This document shows positions 21,049-31,000 of a DNA stretch of 64,000 nt, one piece after another. Source of the DNA: Craspedostauros australis (taxonomy: Eukaryota; Bacillariophyta; Bacillariophyceae; Mastogloiales; Achnanthaceae). A model generated the notes under the pieces. It was not told the origin of the DNA. It did no database searches and worked only from the letters and a program-made list of their open reading frames with translations. Location of the stretch: assembly GCA_026770025.1 (NCBI GenBank), contig JAMXDE010000007.1:1674001-1738000 (forward strand). The letters run 5' to 3'. Every line of letters starts with the position of its first letter. Within the stretch, counting starts at the first letter, position 1. The position numbers were made by a program, and so were the translations under genes.

Positions 21049-22168
21049 ATGAAGCAAACAACTTCATCATTGGACACGGATTCTCCCAAGTCAGTTGGCC
21101 GATCCTTCATGATTTGGAGAGGCAGGGACAGCCATCACTTCAGCTTCAACTTCTTCCTTCGATCCAATACCCAACCAATGTTGAATGGCGCCTACGATCA
21201 GCGATACTCCATCGGCAGCGTGCAAGACTTTCTTGATCTTGCGCGCTACATCCTTCTCACCCCTGGTCAGTGCATCACCAATCTACGATGCCGATCAGGT
21301 GCATTCGGGGAGGACTTTACCGTTGCATTTGGGATTTCGCCTCATCTCTGCTCTGTGCTGTGGGCACTTGCAGCACGTCGTGGGGACCTGAAGCCAAAGC
21401 ATCTCCTTTGGGCCCTTTACTACATGCGGCACTACCCATCCGTGCGCATGGCATGCGTCTTCCTTCGGACCACAGATAAGACTCTCAAGCTCCATATCTG
21501 GTCAGCCATCAAGGCTGTAGCGGATTTGAAAAATGATGTGGTAAGTCCAAGGGGAATGCATTTCACTCACAATTGATTCAGCAACAAACAAGCTCACATC
21601 TTTTGCACTGCTTGTCTCTCTTCGACGTCACCATGAAAAGATCCTGTGGGAGAACCGATACTCAGGCGATTTGAACAGATCGTGCCTGGTCACTGTTGAT
21701 GGCACTGATTTCAAGATCAACGAGCCAACCCCATTTGACCGCAAGTGGTATTCGCACAAGTTCCGATCGGCTGGAATCAGATATGAGATCGCTGTGTCGA
21801 TCCAAAAGGGGGATATCGTATGGATGAATGGTCCGTTTGCTTGTGGGCGGCACCCAGACCTCAAGATCTTTCGCTCTTTGCTGAAACAGTACTTGGATGA
21901 TGGTGAGATGGTGGAGGCTGATCGTGGATACCGCGGTGACGAAGCTGTCCGAACATCCGATGATTTTGTTACAGAGGCGGAGAAGCAAGCCAAAAGCCAA
22001 GCTCGTGCTCGCCATGAGACTGTGAATGGCCGCTTCAAGAATTGGAAGATCCTGGAGCATCGTTTCCGCCATGACCTGATGTTGCACAAGCATGTGATGA
22101 AAGCAATTGTCACTATAACCCAGCTTCAAATCGAACATGGCAACTCTCTATTCCAAGTACAATACTAG
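21049..22168 (+). CDS. PIF/Harbinger-type DDE transposase, spliced
   Basis: Exons 21049-21540 and 21593-22168 flank a 52-bp intron (GTAAGT donor, AAG acceptor, phase 0) that joins LKNDV to LTSFALLVSLRRHH. An alternative, 21545-21581, also keeps frame. The product is about 355 residues. The N-terminal part is helical (GSVQDFLDLARYILL, HLLWALYYMRHYPS), as in the helix-turn-helix region of these enzymes. The catalytic triad is visible: D in CLVTVDGTDFKI, D in VEADRGYRGDE, and E in RARHETVNGRFKNWKIL, with spacing fitting DDE_Tnp_4 endonucleases that cut and paste DNA at 3-bp targets. No stops or shifts are seen, so the enzyme may be functional. This start was chosen because the frame above it has no family resemblance. 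Confidence 0.85.
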
Positions 22169-23666
22169 ATCATACAAGTTTCAACAATACTGAGGGATTC
22201 GTGGTCTGGAACGCATCTTGCAACAGCAACCAGGAGATTGAATCGCGTCGAATCCGGCAAATAGAAGAGCACTGCACCACCACTCATATACTATAATTGC
22301 ATTAGATCTATTCTCAACTATTCTATTGACCAGATACACCACACCTTGTCCTAAACTGTGAGACAATGCAGCAATTCTGGGATGGGTAGGACGTCAACGA
22401 GCACGTAAGCGCAGCACGATGAGAAAGCGCTGCACTACTCTGTGTGCGCCAAATTGTGTGCGCTCTTCAGACAGTCAACTCGAGAACAAAGCGCAGCGAA
22501 GGAGACCCAATCGAGGAACCCCTTTCGCTTGAGTGTGTACAACATTGCTTCGTATTCAACGATACGAGACTCAACAACGCGACCATGGAGGTACGATCTC
22601 TCTCTCTCTCTCTCTCTCCAGAGGGAGTATGCTGCGGTGTGCGTGCGCGGTCTGCACATGTTGCAACAAAATGTAGCGTGTTGGCGCGTGATCAGCTCTG
22701 ACATCATTGCATGGGACAAGGCTTCATACTCTATCAACATCGATTGGGCTGCTACTCCTTGAGTCTGCTGCTATCAATGTTGCACAAAGATGGATGAGAG
22801 TGACACCCAGTGCATAACGATGTGAAGAGTGACGATTGGTGGTTGGTCATCAGGCCACCTCGCATTGTGGTGATTTTTTGCCGTGCGATACTGCTGGTGG
22901 ATTCCTTGCACTCTACCCTACAGGCAACTCTCACTGATGGGAATCAAACGCATCACATCGTCAAGAAGGTAAATGGCGTGGGGTCAGGAACGATACTCGA
23001 TCGTCCCTGGTGGGCTTTTGATGAGTTCAATATAACAGTAGTACAAGCCAACAAACCAGAAGACAAGGACTTGTTCTGCCAACCAAGACGACAGTGCGCT
23101 TTCCGGACCACCGCAGCAAAGTGTGACGAGAATGAGCAACACCAAAACACCGCCGCAGCGAGGAAATCCCATCTCCACACACGCCACAATGCGGGACTCA
23201 GAAATGATCGTTTGCTCTCGTGAACCAACTCGGCATTCTTGTAGTAGTCGTATGAGTCGAACATCTCGAATCGAGTGCGCTCCATCACGTGTGGCGAACT
23301 GGCAACTGGCAGTTTCTTGTCATTTGTGAACAGACTCCGACACAAAAAACGCGATTTTCTCTTTTTCCGACAACTCCCTGATGTGTCTGACGCACATTTG
23401 TGGCTGCCGTGTTTTCTTGTTTTTCTCCCTGTCTCACCAACGAATGACACAACGTGTGATGATGTGTTGGTGTGTGATGTCCGCATCTTCAATCAGCGTC
23501 GTTGTCGTTGCTGGCGCAGACATTCACCCACACCCTCGTCATCGGAAGTGGAATCCATTCATTCGTTGGCTCATACCATCATTACATTCGCAGATACGCA
23601 AGCGTTTGCATCATCACAAAGTGCTTCACTTGCCTCGACTCTATTCCGCGCGTAGCCACCCGCATC
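22169..23666. other. Intergenic, right flank of the transposon and PheRS leader
   Basis: About 1.5 kb without a supported gene. It holds the possible right end of the Harbinger element near 22430, a TC microsatellite at 22597-22619, and the 5' leader of the PheRS gene. The PheRS frame stays open up to about 23502 but has no ATG there. Confidence 0.5.
22597..22619. repeat. TC microsatellite
   Basis: An uninterrupted run of about eleven TC units in intergenic DNA. Confidence 0.9.
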
Positions 23667-24938
23667 ATGAAGATCCTGTCTGCTTCCGTCTCCGCCCTCC
23701 TCCTTTCGTCGGCCGTTGCCTTCCAGATTGGCACGACGACGAGAGGAACCGCTGCTTCCACCACGAGCACCACCACCAGCCTGTTCTCCGCCACGGCCGA
23801 TGCTGCCAAGGTCGATTACGCCAACCCGGACCGTTACGTCTCGGACCACCCCGACAACAACGTGCCGCCCCACATCGCTGCCTTGGTGGGACGCGGATTG
23901 CACGAACGCCCCGATCACCCGCTGGGCATCATCTGCGACAAGATCAAGGAGTACTTCGAGCTGCAGGAGGACGGTCCCAAGTTCGAGTTCTTCCTGGGCG
24001 AGGACCCCATCGTCACCACGACGCAATGCTTCGACGACCTGCGCATCGAATCCGATCATCCAGGACGCTCGCCGTCCGACACGTACTACATCGATGACAA
24101 GACCCTCCTGCGCACCCACACATCGGCCCATCAATCGCAGCATCTGCGCGATGGACACGAGTGCTTCCTGTGCGCCGGCGATGTCTACCGCCGTGACGAG
24201 ATCGATGCCTCGCATTACCCCGCCTTCCATCAGCTCGAGGGCGTCAAGCTGTTCGACCCTGCCGTGGTGGGCACGGCCAGTGGCGAGGAATGGCTGCAGA
24301 GCGACGAATGCAAGATGGTCGCCGACGACCTCAAGGCGACGCTGGAGGGATTGATGGATCATCTCTTCGGACCAGTCGAAAAGCGATGGGCCGACGATTA
24401 CTTCCCCTTCACCGAACCCAGCTTCGAGTGCGAGATCCTGTACGAAGGCGAATGGCTCGAGGTCCTGGGCAGCGGCGTCGTGCACACCGAGGTCCTCGAC
24501 ATGGCCGGACGCTCCGACCGTCGCGGATGGGCCTTCGGTCTGGGACTGGAACGTCTCGCCATGGTCCTGTTCAAGATCCCCGATATCCGCCTCTTCTGGA
24601 CGGACGACTCCCGATTCCACGACCAATTCAAGGCCGGCACGATCACCACATTCGAGCCGTACAGCAAGTTCCCGCCGGTCTTCAAGGACATCGCCTTCTG
24701 GCTCCCGGAGGACTTCGTCGAGAATGACTTCTTCGAGATGGCCCGCGGCATCGCCGGAGATCTGATCGAACGTATGGAGCTGACGGACGAATTCACCAAC
24801 CCGAAGAAGGGCAAGACCTCCAAGTGCTTCCGCATCACCTACCGCAGCATGGACCGCAGTCTGACCAACGAGGAGATTGATGCATTGCAAAACGAGCTCC
24901 GAGACCGATGCGCCGACTTGGACCTGGAAGTGCGATAA
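23667..24938 (+). CDS. FARS2: Organellar phenylalanyl-tRNA synthetase with plastid-type presequence
   Basis: A single-exon frame of 423 residues from the first ATG (MKILSASVSALLL). It charges tRNA-Phe with phenylalanine in an organelle. The single-chain form joins the class II catalytic core directly to a C-terminal ferredoxin-fold anticodon-binding domain, as in mitochondrial and plastid enzymes. Visible motifs are DDKTLLRTHTSAHQ, GDVYRRDEIDASHYPAFHQLEG, FPFTEPSFECEI, VLGSGVVH and motif 3 GLGLERLAMVLFKIPDIR, then the FDX-ACB region FPPVFKDIAFWLP. Residues 1-20 form a signal peptide ending SSAVA/FQIG, followed by a Ser/Thr-rich transit-like stretch. That is the bipartite signal typical of complex plastids, where Phe after the cleavage site is needed for import. 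Whether it also serves mitochondria is not shown. Length fits the family. Confidence 0.93.
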   Translation: MKILSASVSALLLSSAVAFQIGTTTRGTAASTTSTTTSLFSATADAAKVDYANPDRYVSDHPDNNVPPHIAALVGRGLHERPDHPLGIICDKIKEYFELQEDGPKFEFFLGEDPIVTTTQCFDDLRIESDHPGRSPSDTYYIDDKTLLRTHTSAHQSQHLRDGHECFLCAGDVYRRDEIDASHYPAFHQLEGVKLFDPAVVGTASGEEWLQSDECKMVADDLKATLEGLMDHLFGPVEKRWADDYFPFTEPSFECEILYEGEWLEVLGSGVVHTEVLDMAGRSDRRGWAFGLGLERLAMVLFKIPDIRLFWTDDSRFHDQFKAGTITTFEPYSKFPPVFKDIAFWLPEDFVENDFFEMARGIAGDLIERMELTDEFTNPKKGKTSKCFRITYRSMDRSLTNEEIDALQNELRDRCADLDLEVR

Positions 24939-25290
24939 ATACGATCACATCAGAGATGGAATGGAATAATGTATAGTGCTCTCGAGTGCTCCGACAGGGT
25001 TGGTTTCAGAGAAGAATGGGTGCGCACAGGTGAACGAGCACAAAAAATGTTATTGTTATGCAAACGGACGAGATGGCGTTGTGGTATATGACCAATCGCG
25101 TAAGATTGAGGATTAGTGCACCGTCTGCCTATCTCTTGGTGTATCATATAATGTGATATTTGTGATTAAGAGTAGGGGTTCTCTCATTGCTACCAAAGAC
25201 GGCCTTGCAGCCGCAAAGATCGCTGTTCGAATGGAATACTCTCATACCCGCAGACCATTCTGCAACGAGGCTCATCATTTCCTAGTTTCA
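24939..25290. other. Convergent intergenic region
   Basis: About 350 bases between the PheRS and BAP31-like stop codons. I see nothing beyond AT-rich 3' flanking sequence. Confidence 0.5.
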
Positions 25291-25791
25291 TCACTGGATC
25301 CGCTTCGACTTGTGCGTACTAGCACTCGCAGATACCGGCCGCTCCGAGATGATCTCCTGCAATCGCTTCTCCTCCCGCAGCTCCAATTCATCCCCCATCT
25401 CCGTGGTCTCCTGCATCAGCTCCGTCAACCTGCCAATCGCCAAGAGCAGCGTCAAAGCAAAGCCTGACAAGTACAGATTCCGTTCGACGCGATACTCGCG
25501 TTCATGGTCGTGTATGATTTGGGCATGCAGATCATCCTCGATGTGAAGCCGATGATTTGCCTTCTTTTCCAGAATGTATTGCAATTCGGAATACCCATCG
25601 ACGAGGCAAAACGTTAACGCCACAGCCACGAAGATGAGAGGCATTTGCAGACGTTGTTTGAGATCCCACCGCGTGCAGAATCGGCAGATTTTACTGCGAT
25701 ACGAACGTGGGACGGGAAGCGCCAAACATGCGGTGAGGAGGATCTCGATCCACAGGAAGGTGTAGACCGACATCCAGATGATGGATGCCAT
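25291..25791 (-). CDS. BCAP31: BAP31-like ER membrane protein
   Basis: A single-exon frame of 166 residues from the ATG of MASIIWMSVYTFLWIEILL. Three hydrophobic segments are visible: residues 3-24, a second around PLIFVAVALTFCLVDGYSE, and a third in ERNLYLSGFALTLLLAIGRL. The order and the R-NLY-x-x-GF signature match the BAP31/Yet3 family, ER proteins that act in export and quality control of membrane proteins. A cytosolic coiled coil follows (TELMQETTEMGDELELREEK). The protein is shorter than animal BAP31 (about 245) because the second coiled coil is missing. It ends in a basic KSKRIQ, not a perfect KKxx ER-retrieval signal. The frame is open upstream but the family N-terminus aligns with this ATG. 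Confidence 0.82.
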   Translation of the reverse strand: MASIIWMSVYTFLWIEILLTACLALPVPRSYRSKICRFCTRWDLKQRLQMPLIFVAVALTFCLVDGYSELQYILEKKANHRLHIEDDLHAQIIHDHEREYRVERNLYLSGFALTLLLAIGRLTELMQETTEMGDELELREEKRLQEIISERPVSASASTHKSKRIQ

Positions 25792-27284
25792 GATCTCTTG
25801 TGCTGTGTTATGCTGCGTGATGTTGCGCAATTGTGTGACTGTGTGAGTTACTCCAATGAATTGAGCGCGCTTGTTCGTGTTCGCGGATAGAGGAATGTGT
25901 TTTGGCGGAGCGTGTTTCGATTCTTGAATCTCCGAGCGAGGATCCGCCAATGGGATCACCCGGATGATGGGGGACCATCAATGGGCCAGGTACGTCCACA
26001 GGAGCTGCAACTATTCTCAAGTTGCACTGGGAGGCACTGATGGAAACTGACAAGTACCATTGCCCTGATCCATATGATAGGTCTCTTGCCTATTGGTGAA
26101 GATTTTACATTGCTGTGTACTTGGGAAAGCTTGAACATGCAGAGAAGATAGATCACCTGCTAACAACGAACGGAACTGACGACGACAGGAATGACCGTTT
26201 CACATTGGTTGACATTCTCAGTGGGGTCATGGATGAAAACCCAAGTTCCTGAAGATGCTACAACAGCAAAAACATCAGCCAAAACACACTTGTGATGAAC
26301 AAGGCATGTGTGTGCTCTATCAGTACTTGATTCTACATGCCGAATGGAAAGCAATCAAAGTCAAAGCACCAAGCCCACCCCTCATAGAATCTGCTTCAAT
26401 GTCACCATTGAGCAAACCTGAGGTGGATATCACCTCAACAAAACAGGACTCATGTGTGAGCTGGCAGGCGAGCACATGTTGAGGAATGGCAACTAAGAAG
26501 ACCCTCCCACATGTTCCTATTTCACCCAGGTATTGGGATTCTACAAGAGCTGGGATGCAATTCTCAAATGCAAGATCTTCTGTGGTGAAAGAGCACTATC
26601 GAAAAATCACAAGGGGAGACCAAAAGCAAAGTACCATGCTGGGATTCAAACCCAGAACCTCAGTGAGAATTACTGGTGCTCTACTGTTGAGCTACAGGTG
26701 TTGCAATTGCTGAACTGAACACAAGTGAAATTAATAGTGGGTGGGGGGGGGGGGCTACAGGAGTAACTTACTTTGCACTATACAGATTTGTGCTGATACT
26801 CCCCTATGCTATGACCATTGGACCACCTGCTCAAGACTACTATGACAGAAAGTTGACATATCCTGTGCCCCATGTAGCAGGGCACCTTCAAAGCTGGGTA
26901 GCAAATAGTGCAGACAAAGTTGGGAGTGCTGCCACAGCAGACAAGTGTGAGACTGGGTCGAAATTTGGTGATTGCACTGCACCCACAAATAGCATGCTTG
27001 CAGGGTTGTCCAAACTCAGCAAAGTAGAACAAGCTGCAACTGTTAATCTGTTAGAATAAAATTGTAGATGGGTAGGATACCACACTAAAAATGCAGAGTG
27101 ATCAATTCATAGTTGTTGGTGAGGATGATTGTTTGAATAGTGTACTTATTCGTACAAGTCAAGAAGACTGTCAAGCTCCAAAGAATGAGATCTTGGAACT
27201 GTGGGCCTGAGAAGCAGCTTGCAGGTCTCATGCAATTGCAGATAAAATAGAACATGAGGACAACAAGGCAAATGTGCATGTTAC
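25792..27284. other. Decayed repetitive region without a supported gene
   Basis: About 1.5 kb rich in CA/TG words and AT-richer than the neighbouring genes. Protein-like fragments appear in several frames, such as KLEHAEKIDHLLTTNGTDDD near 26130 and SMLAGLSKLSKVEQAA near 26990, but they are broken and I cannot name a family. It includes a tRNA-derived remnant and a 12-base G run at 26743-26754. Confidence 0.4.
26632..26701 (-). repeat. tRNA-derived SINE head or tRNA pseudogene
   Basis: Read on the minus strand, the sequence has a D arm (GCTC-AACAGTA-GAGC), an anticodon-like stem with four of five pairs, and a perfect five-pair T stem (CTGGG-TTTGAAT-CCCAG). Box A and box B of a Pol III promoter are recognisable. 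Only three of seven acceptor pairs form, and position 33 is A rather than T, so it is not a working tRNA. A tRNA-derived SINE or an old pseudogene fits. Confidence 0.5.
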
Positions 27285-28088
27285 TGTTGGCAAATTCCGC
27301 TCACGGTAACCTACGATCGTGGAAGATGGTGTTGGTTGATAGTCATCTGTTTGCTATTTCATTACTTGGCTACTCCGATCCTCTCGGTGTACGCCGTTCT
27401 CTCGCCCGATGCTCTCAGTGCTTTAATCTGTTTTGTAGATTCAGTCTCCGACTATGAGTCGGTACGCGAGATGCTCTCTCGCTCTTCTCTCTTTACTCTC
27501 TCTCTCTCTCTCTCTCTCAACATCGTGTGCTCGTGCTACACGATACTCCGTGTTCAATACGTACTCCGTATTCGACACTCCGTTCATTCAGTACTGGCTC
27601 CTACTCCATGAGTACTCGCCATTTGAAGTTCACCTTCTGTATCCATGATGCTGATGTCCTTCGGTCATCGGATCTTCGCCTCCTGCTCTGACTTGGAGAC
27701 AGATGTTGACGTGGTGACATGATGACATCCTGTCGACGTCAGTAGGCGTCCTTCTGCTCTCCAGATGTCACGTTCCATTGGTGATGCAGTAGTCTGTCAG
27801 ATGATATCGTCATCTGAGGTTTAGTTGGGAAGTACCTCGAGATTCTCTTGGTACCATTGATGCATGGACGGACGATTTTCTGATTCTCTCAGAAATCGTT
27901 ATTTGCAAATTTCCTCCAGAAATCTTGCCCCTTTTCGTGTGTTCCATTTCCCCTGTAATTCTGACGAATCACAGCATACTATTGACACGAATGTAGTTAT
28001 ACCGTCCAAGTGCGTATGAGAGAATAACGGGTGAACGATGCACATATACACGTACATCTTGACATATACTCACATGTACATCTCGACA
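27285..28088 (-). repeat. 3' LTR of the copia element
   Basis: 804 bp, beginning TGTTGGCAAATTCC and ending ATCTCGACA on the plus strand. It is homologous to 34365-35149 and includes an internal CT-rich microsatellite that is longer than in the partner LTR. Confidence 0.88.
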
Positions 28089-31000
28089 CCCTTCCTGTGT
28101 GCATTCGGTCATTCGAATGTTCTCGATGTGTCAAGGTACGACTTCTCATGTTCACGTTGCAAGTCGGCCTTGATGTTCTTGGTGAATCCGTCGCTTGTGT
28201 TCTGCTCGGATTTGACAAAAATGATTTCGATGGTTTTGTTGATTACCATGTTCCTCACGTAGTGATGGCGTACGTCGATGTGCCGCGATCGTTGGGATGT
28301 TGATGGGTTCTTGGCGATGAAGATCGCCCCGATGTTGTCCACGCGGACCTTGATCGGTGTCTTCACTGGGACGCCCACACTTTCGAGTAGCTGCATGACG
28401 AAGAAGATCTCCTTTGCCGCTTCGGAAAGGGCAACGTATTCTGCTTCGGATGAGCTGAGTGTGACGGCCTTCTGTGCCTTGGATCGTCAAAGGATTGGCA
28501 CCTTGCACAGGTATAGGATGAACCTTCCTATTCTGATTCTCGTGTTCTTGTCTCCTGCATATTCGCTATCGCAGAAGAGCTCCATGTCCCAGCCGTCGTC
28601 GTCTGGACGCGCTGGATGGATCTTCAATCCATAGTCCTTTGTATCGATCACATACTTGATGATTCGATACATCTCCTTCATTGCGGCCTTGGTGGGCCCA
28701 ATCAATACCTTGGAGAGTTCCCTCACAGGGTTCGCGATATCTGGTCGCGAGTGTTTGATGAGGAAGAGTAGCATACCGACGCCTTGGCGATATTTGGCAT
28801 GTTCTTCCGGTCCGACCTTCTGCAGTCCGTTATCTTCGGATGGTCGTACGATGATTTGACCCGGGGTTCCCGGTGTCCCATAGCGTTGCATCTTCTCAAC
28901 CTTGGTTCCGAACTCTTCGATGAGGTGTCGGATGAGATGTGGCTGACGCAATGTCGCTCTAGCCTTGTCATGGTTCAGTTCAATGTTGCAGCTGAGGTAG
29001 TCTCCGAGTCCACGCTCGATTGTCACCTTGAACTTGCTGCCTTGGATATCCTTCAGGAAGGTCTCCAGTGCCTTGGAGTCTCCGCAACAGAAGCAATCGT
29101 CCACGTAGATGGCCACAATCATGCTTCCTTCGTTCGTCTTCCTGTAGAACAGGCACGGGTCTGCTGCGCTCTGTTCGAAGTTGATATTCTTGAGGGTCGA
29201 TACCAACATCTTGAACCATTGCCTGGCGCTCTGTACAAGTCCGTAGATTGGCTTGTGTAGGGTCAGGGCTTCGTCTGGTTGATGATCCATCCCGTTGGGA
29301 CAGTTCATGTAGATCTCCTCGTCGAGGTCTCCATGTAGGAATGCCGTTACGACATCGACGAGTGCGCAGTCCATCTTCTTGATTAGCATGATCACCATCA
29401 TGACCCGATAGGTCACGTCATGGATGACGGGTGAGTAATGCTCTTGGAAGTCTACTCCTGCAACTTGTGAATAGCCACATGCAACGAGCCGCGCTCGATG
29501 TGTGCCGTCACGCTTCAGCTTGAAGACCCATTTGCACTTGCAGCATCTGCGGCCGCGTGGGATGGCGTCTCGTCTGATCTTGCTATACACCTTGCGTGTA
29601 TCCATGGAGTCGAACTCTTTCTTGATGGCTGCTCGATATCCCTTTCGATGGATAGGATCTGGGTGATTGAAGGCTCCGTCGAACGTTGTAGGTTCGATGT
29701 GCTTCTCTGGTTCCTTGTTCTCGTCCTGCATCGACAGTCCGATGTCGATCGCTGGTGATTCGATGATGATTGCATTCATTCCGTACAGTCCTGTTGTGCT
29801 GTGATGAGTGATCTCGATCTCTTCATCTTCGTCTTCGATTTCCTCATCATCTGTAGTTTCGTTGTTGGAGTCGTCGATCATCTCGTCGCTGAGTTCGTCA
29901 CTCGCCTCATTGGATGATGAATCGCTCTCATAGCCTTCTTCCTTTCGACCTTGTTCGTTGAAGTCTGCGAGCTCGCGCAGAGCTCTGGGAATACTCTTCC
30001 CTGCAGTTGACTTGGGATTAGCTTCTCCCTTCCTGCCTCGTGCTTCGTGACGTCGGATCCTCTCCTTTCTAGCTATGTCACGCTTGCTTGGTTTGCTTGG
30101 TGGAGATCTGGATGGTGTGTCATGTGTAGACCTCGCTGGTGTATTCGGAGGAGTAACATCTGTCTCGTCATCGGCTTCGTCGCCGGAGGGTAGGATTTCG
30201 TCATCCTCATGATTGGATTCGCTCCGATCTTCCTCGTCATTCTGGATTAGTTGAGTTACTGCTCCGTCGTCCTCATTATCCTCATCATCGCTGTCTGATA
30301 GGATGTAGTATCTATTGCTGTCAGCGAAAGATACTCTCTTCGCTTCCGATGCTTGACGCGTTGCCGTCCTTGGCGTTGCTCCCTTCCGTCCAATGGTTGT
30401 GAAGCCGTCTGCGTCTGTTGTTCCTGTTTCGTTGGATATGTTCGGTGCTGGTGCCCAGCCACGGAACTGTCCGTACGATTGGTTGAGCCACTTGATATCG
30501 CGTGAGCAGATGAGTGACTTGGTCGATGGTCTGTACATGTTGTAGACCCCTGATGCGTGTTGGTGTGCATATCCGATGAATACCATCTCTTCTCCTCTGT
30601 TCTTGAGTTTAGCGGTAATCCCGCCGTAGGTAGTCTTCACAACACCCACCTCTCCAAACGTGCGGAGCGCGTCCGCATATGGTGGATCGTTGCCAAAGAA
30701 TTGTCGATGTGGTGACTCCTTCTGGTTCTTCGCTACAGTGATGTTGGCGATGGCGGTGGCAGTGCTAGCAGCTGCTGCCCACAGGCCATGCCTATACTCT
30801 TCGTCGAGCTGTGCTCCGTTGAGCATGGAGCGGATCTTGGTGTAGAGGTACGCGAACTTGCGTTCTACTCTGCCATTCTGTTGCGGCATGTTCGATGCCG
30901 TGTATTCGAATTTCACGTTGAGTCCTGCATCGATGAGAATATCCTGCGTGGACTTGTTCTCTCCGCTGTTGTCACCTCGGAAGATGATCTGTTGGTCACC

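Larger units (their letters stand above)
17570..22440. mobile_element. Probable autonomous PIF/Harbinger DNA transposon, boundaries approximate
   Basis: The call rests on a DDE_4-type transposase gene (21049-22168, +) and a divergent companion gene (17724-19838, -) with uninterrupted frames. The only end match I see is GAGTAGTGC near 17575 and its reverse complement GCACTACTC near 22430. That is short, and I could not find a matching 3-bp target duplication beside it, so the ends are tentative. The 1.2 kb between the two starts would hold a bidirectional promoter. Confidence 0.55.

Noticed and set aside
17570-22440. Clear terminal inverted repeats for the Harbinger element
   Set aside because: Only 9 bases (GAGTAGTGC) match in inverted orientation and no target duplication could be matched, so the ends are only tentative.
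22953-23492. 179-residue minus-strand frame before PheRS
   Set aside because: Composition is unlike neighbouring genes, no domain is visible, and it overlaps the PheRS leader.
26632-26701. Functional tRNA gene
   Set aside because: Only three of seven acceptor pairs form and position 33 is not T.
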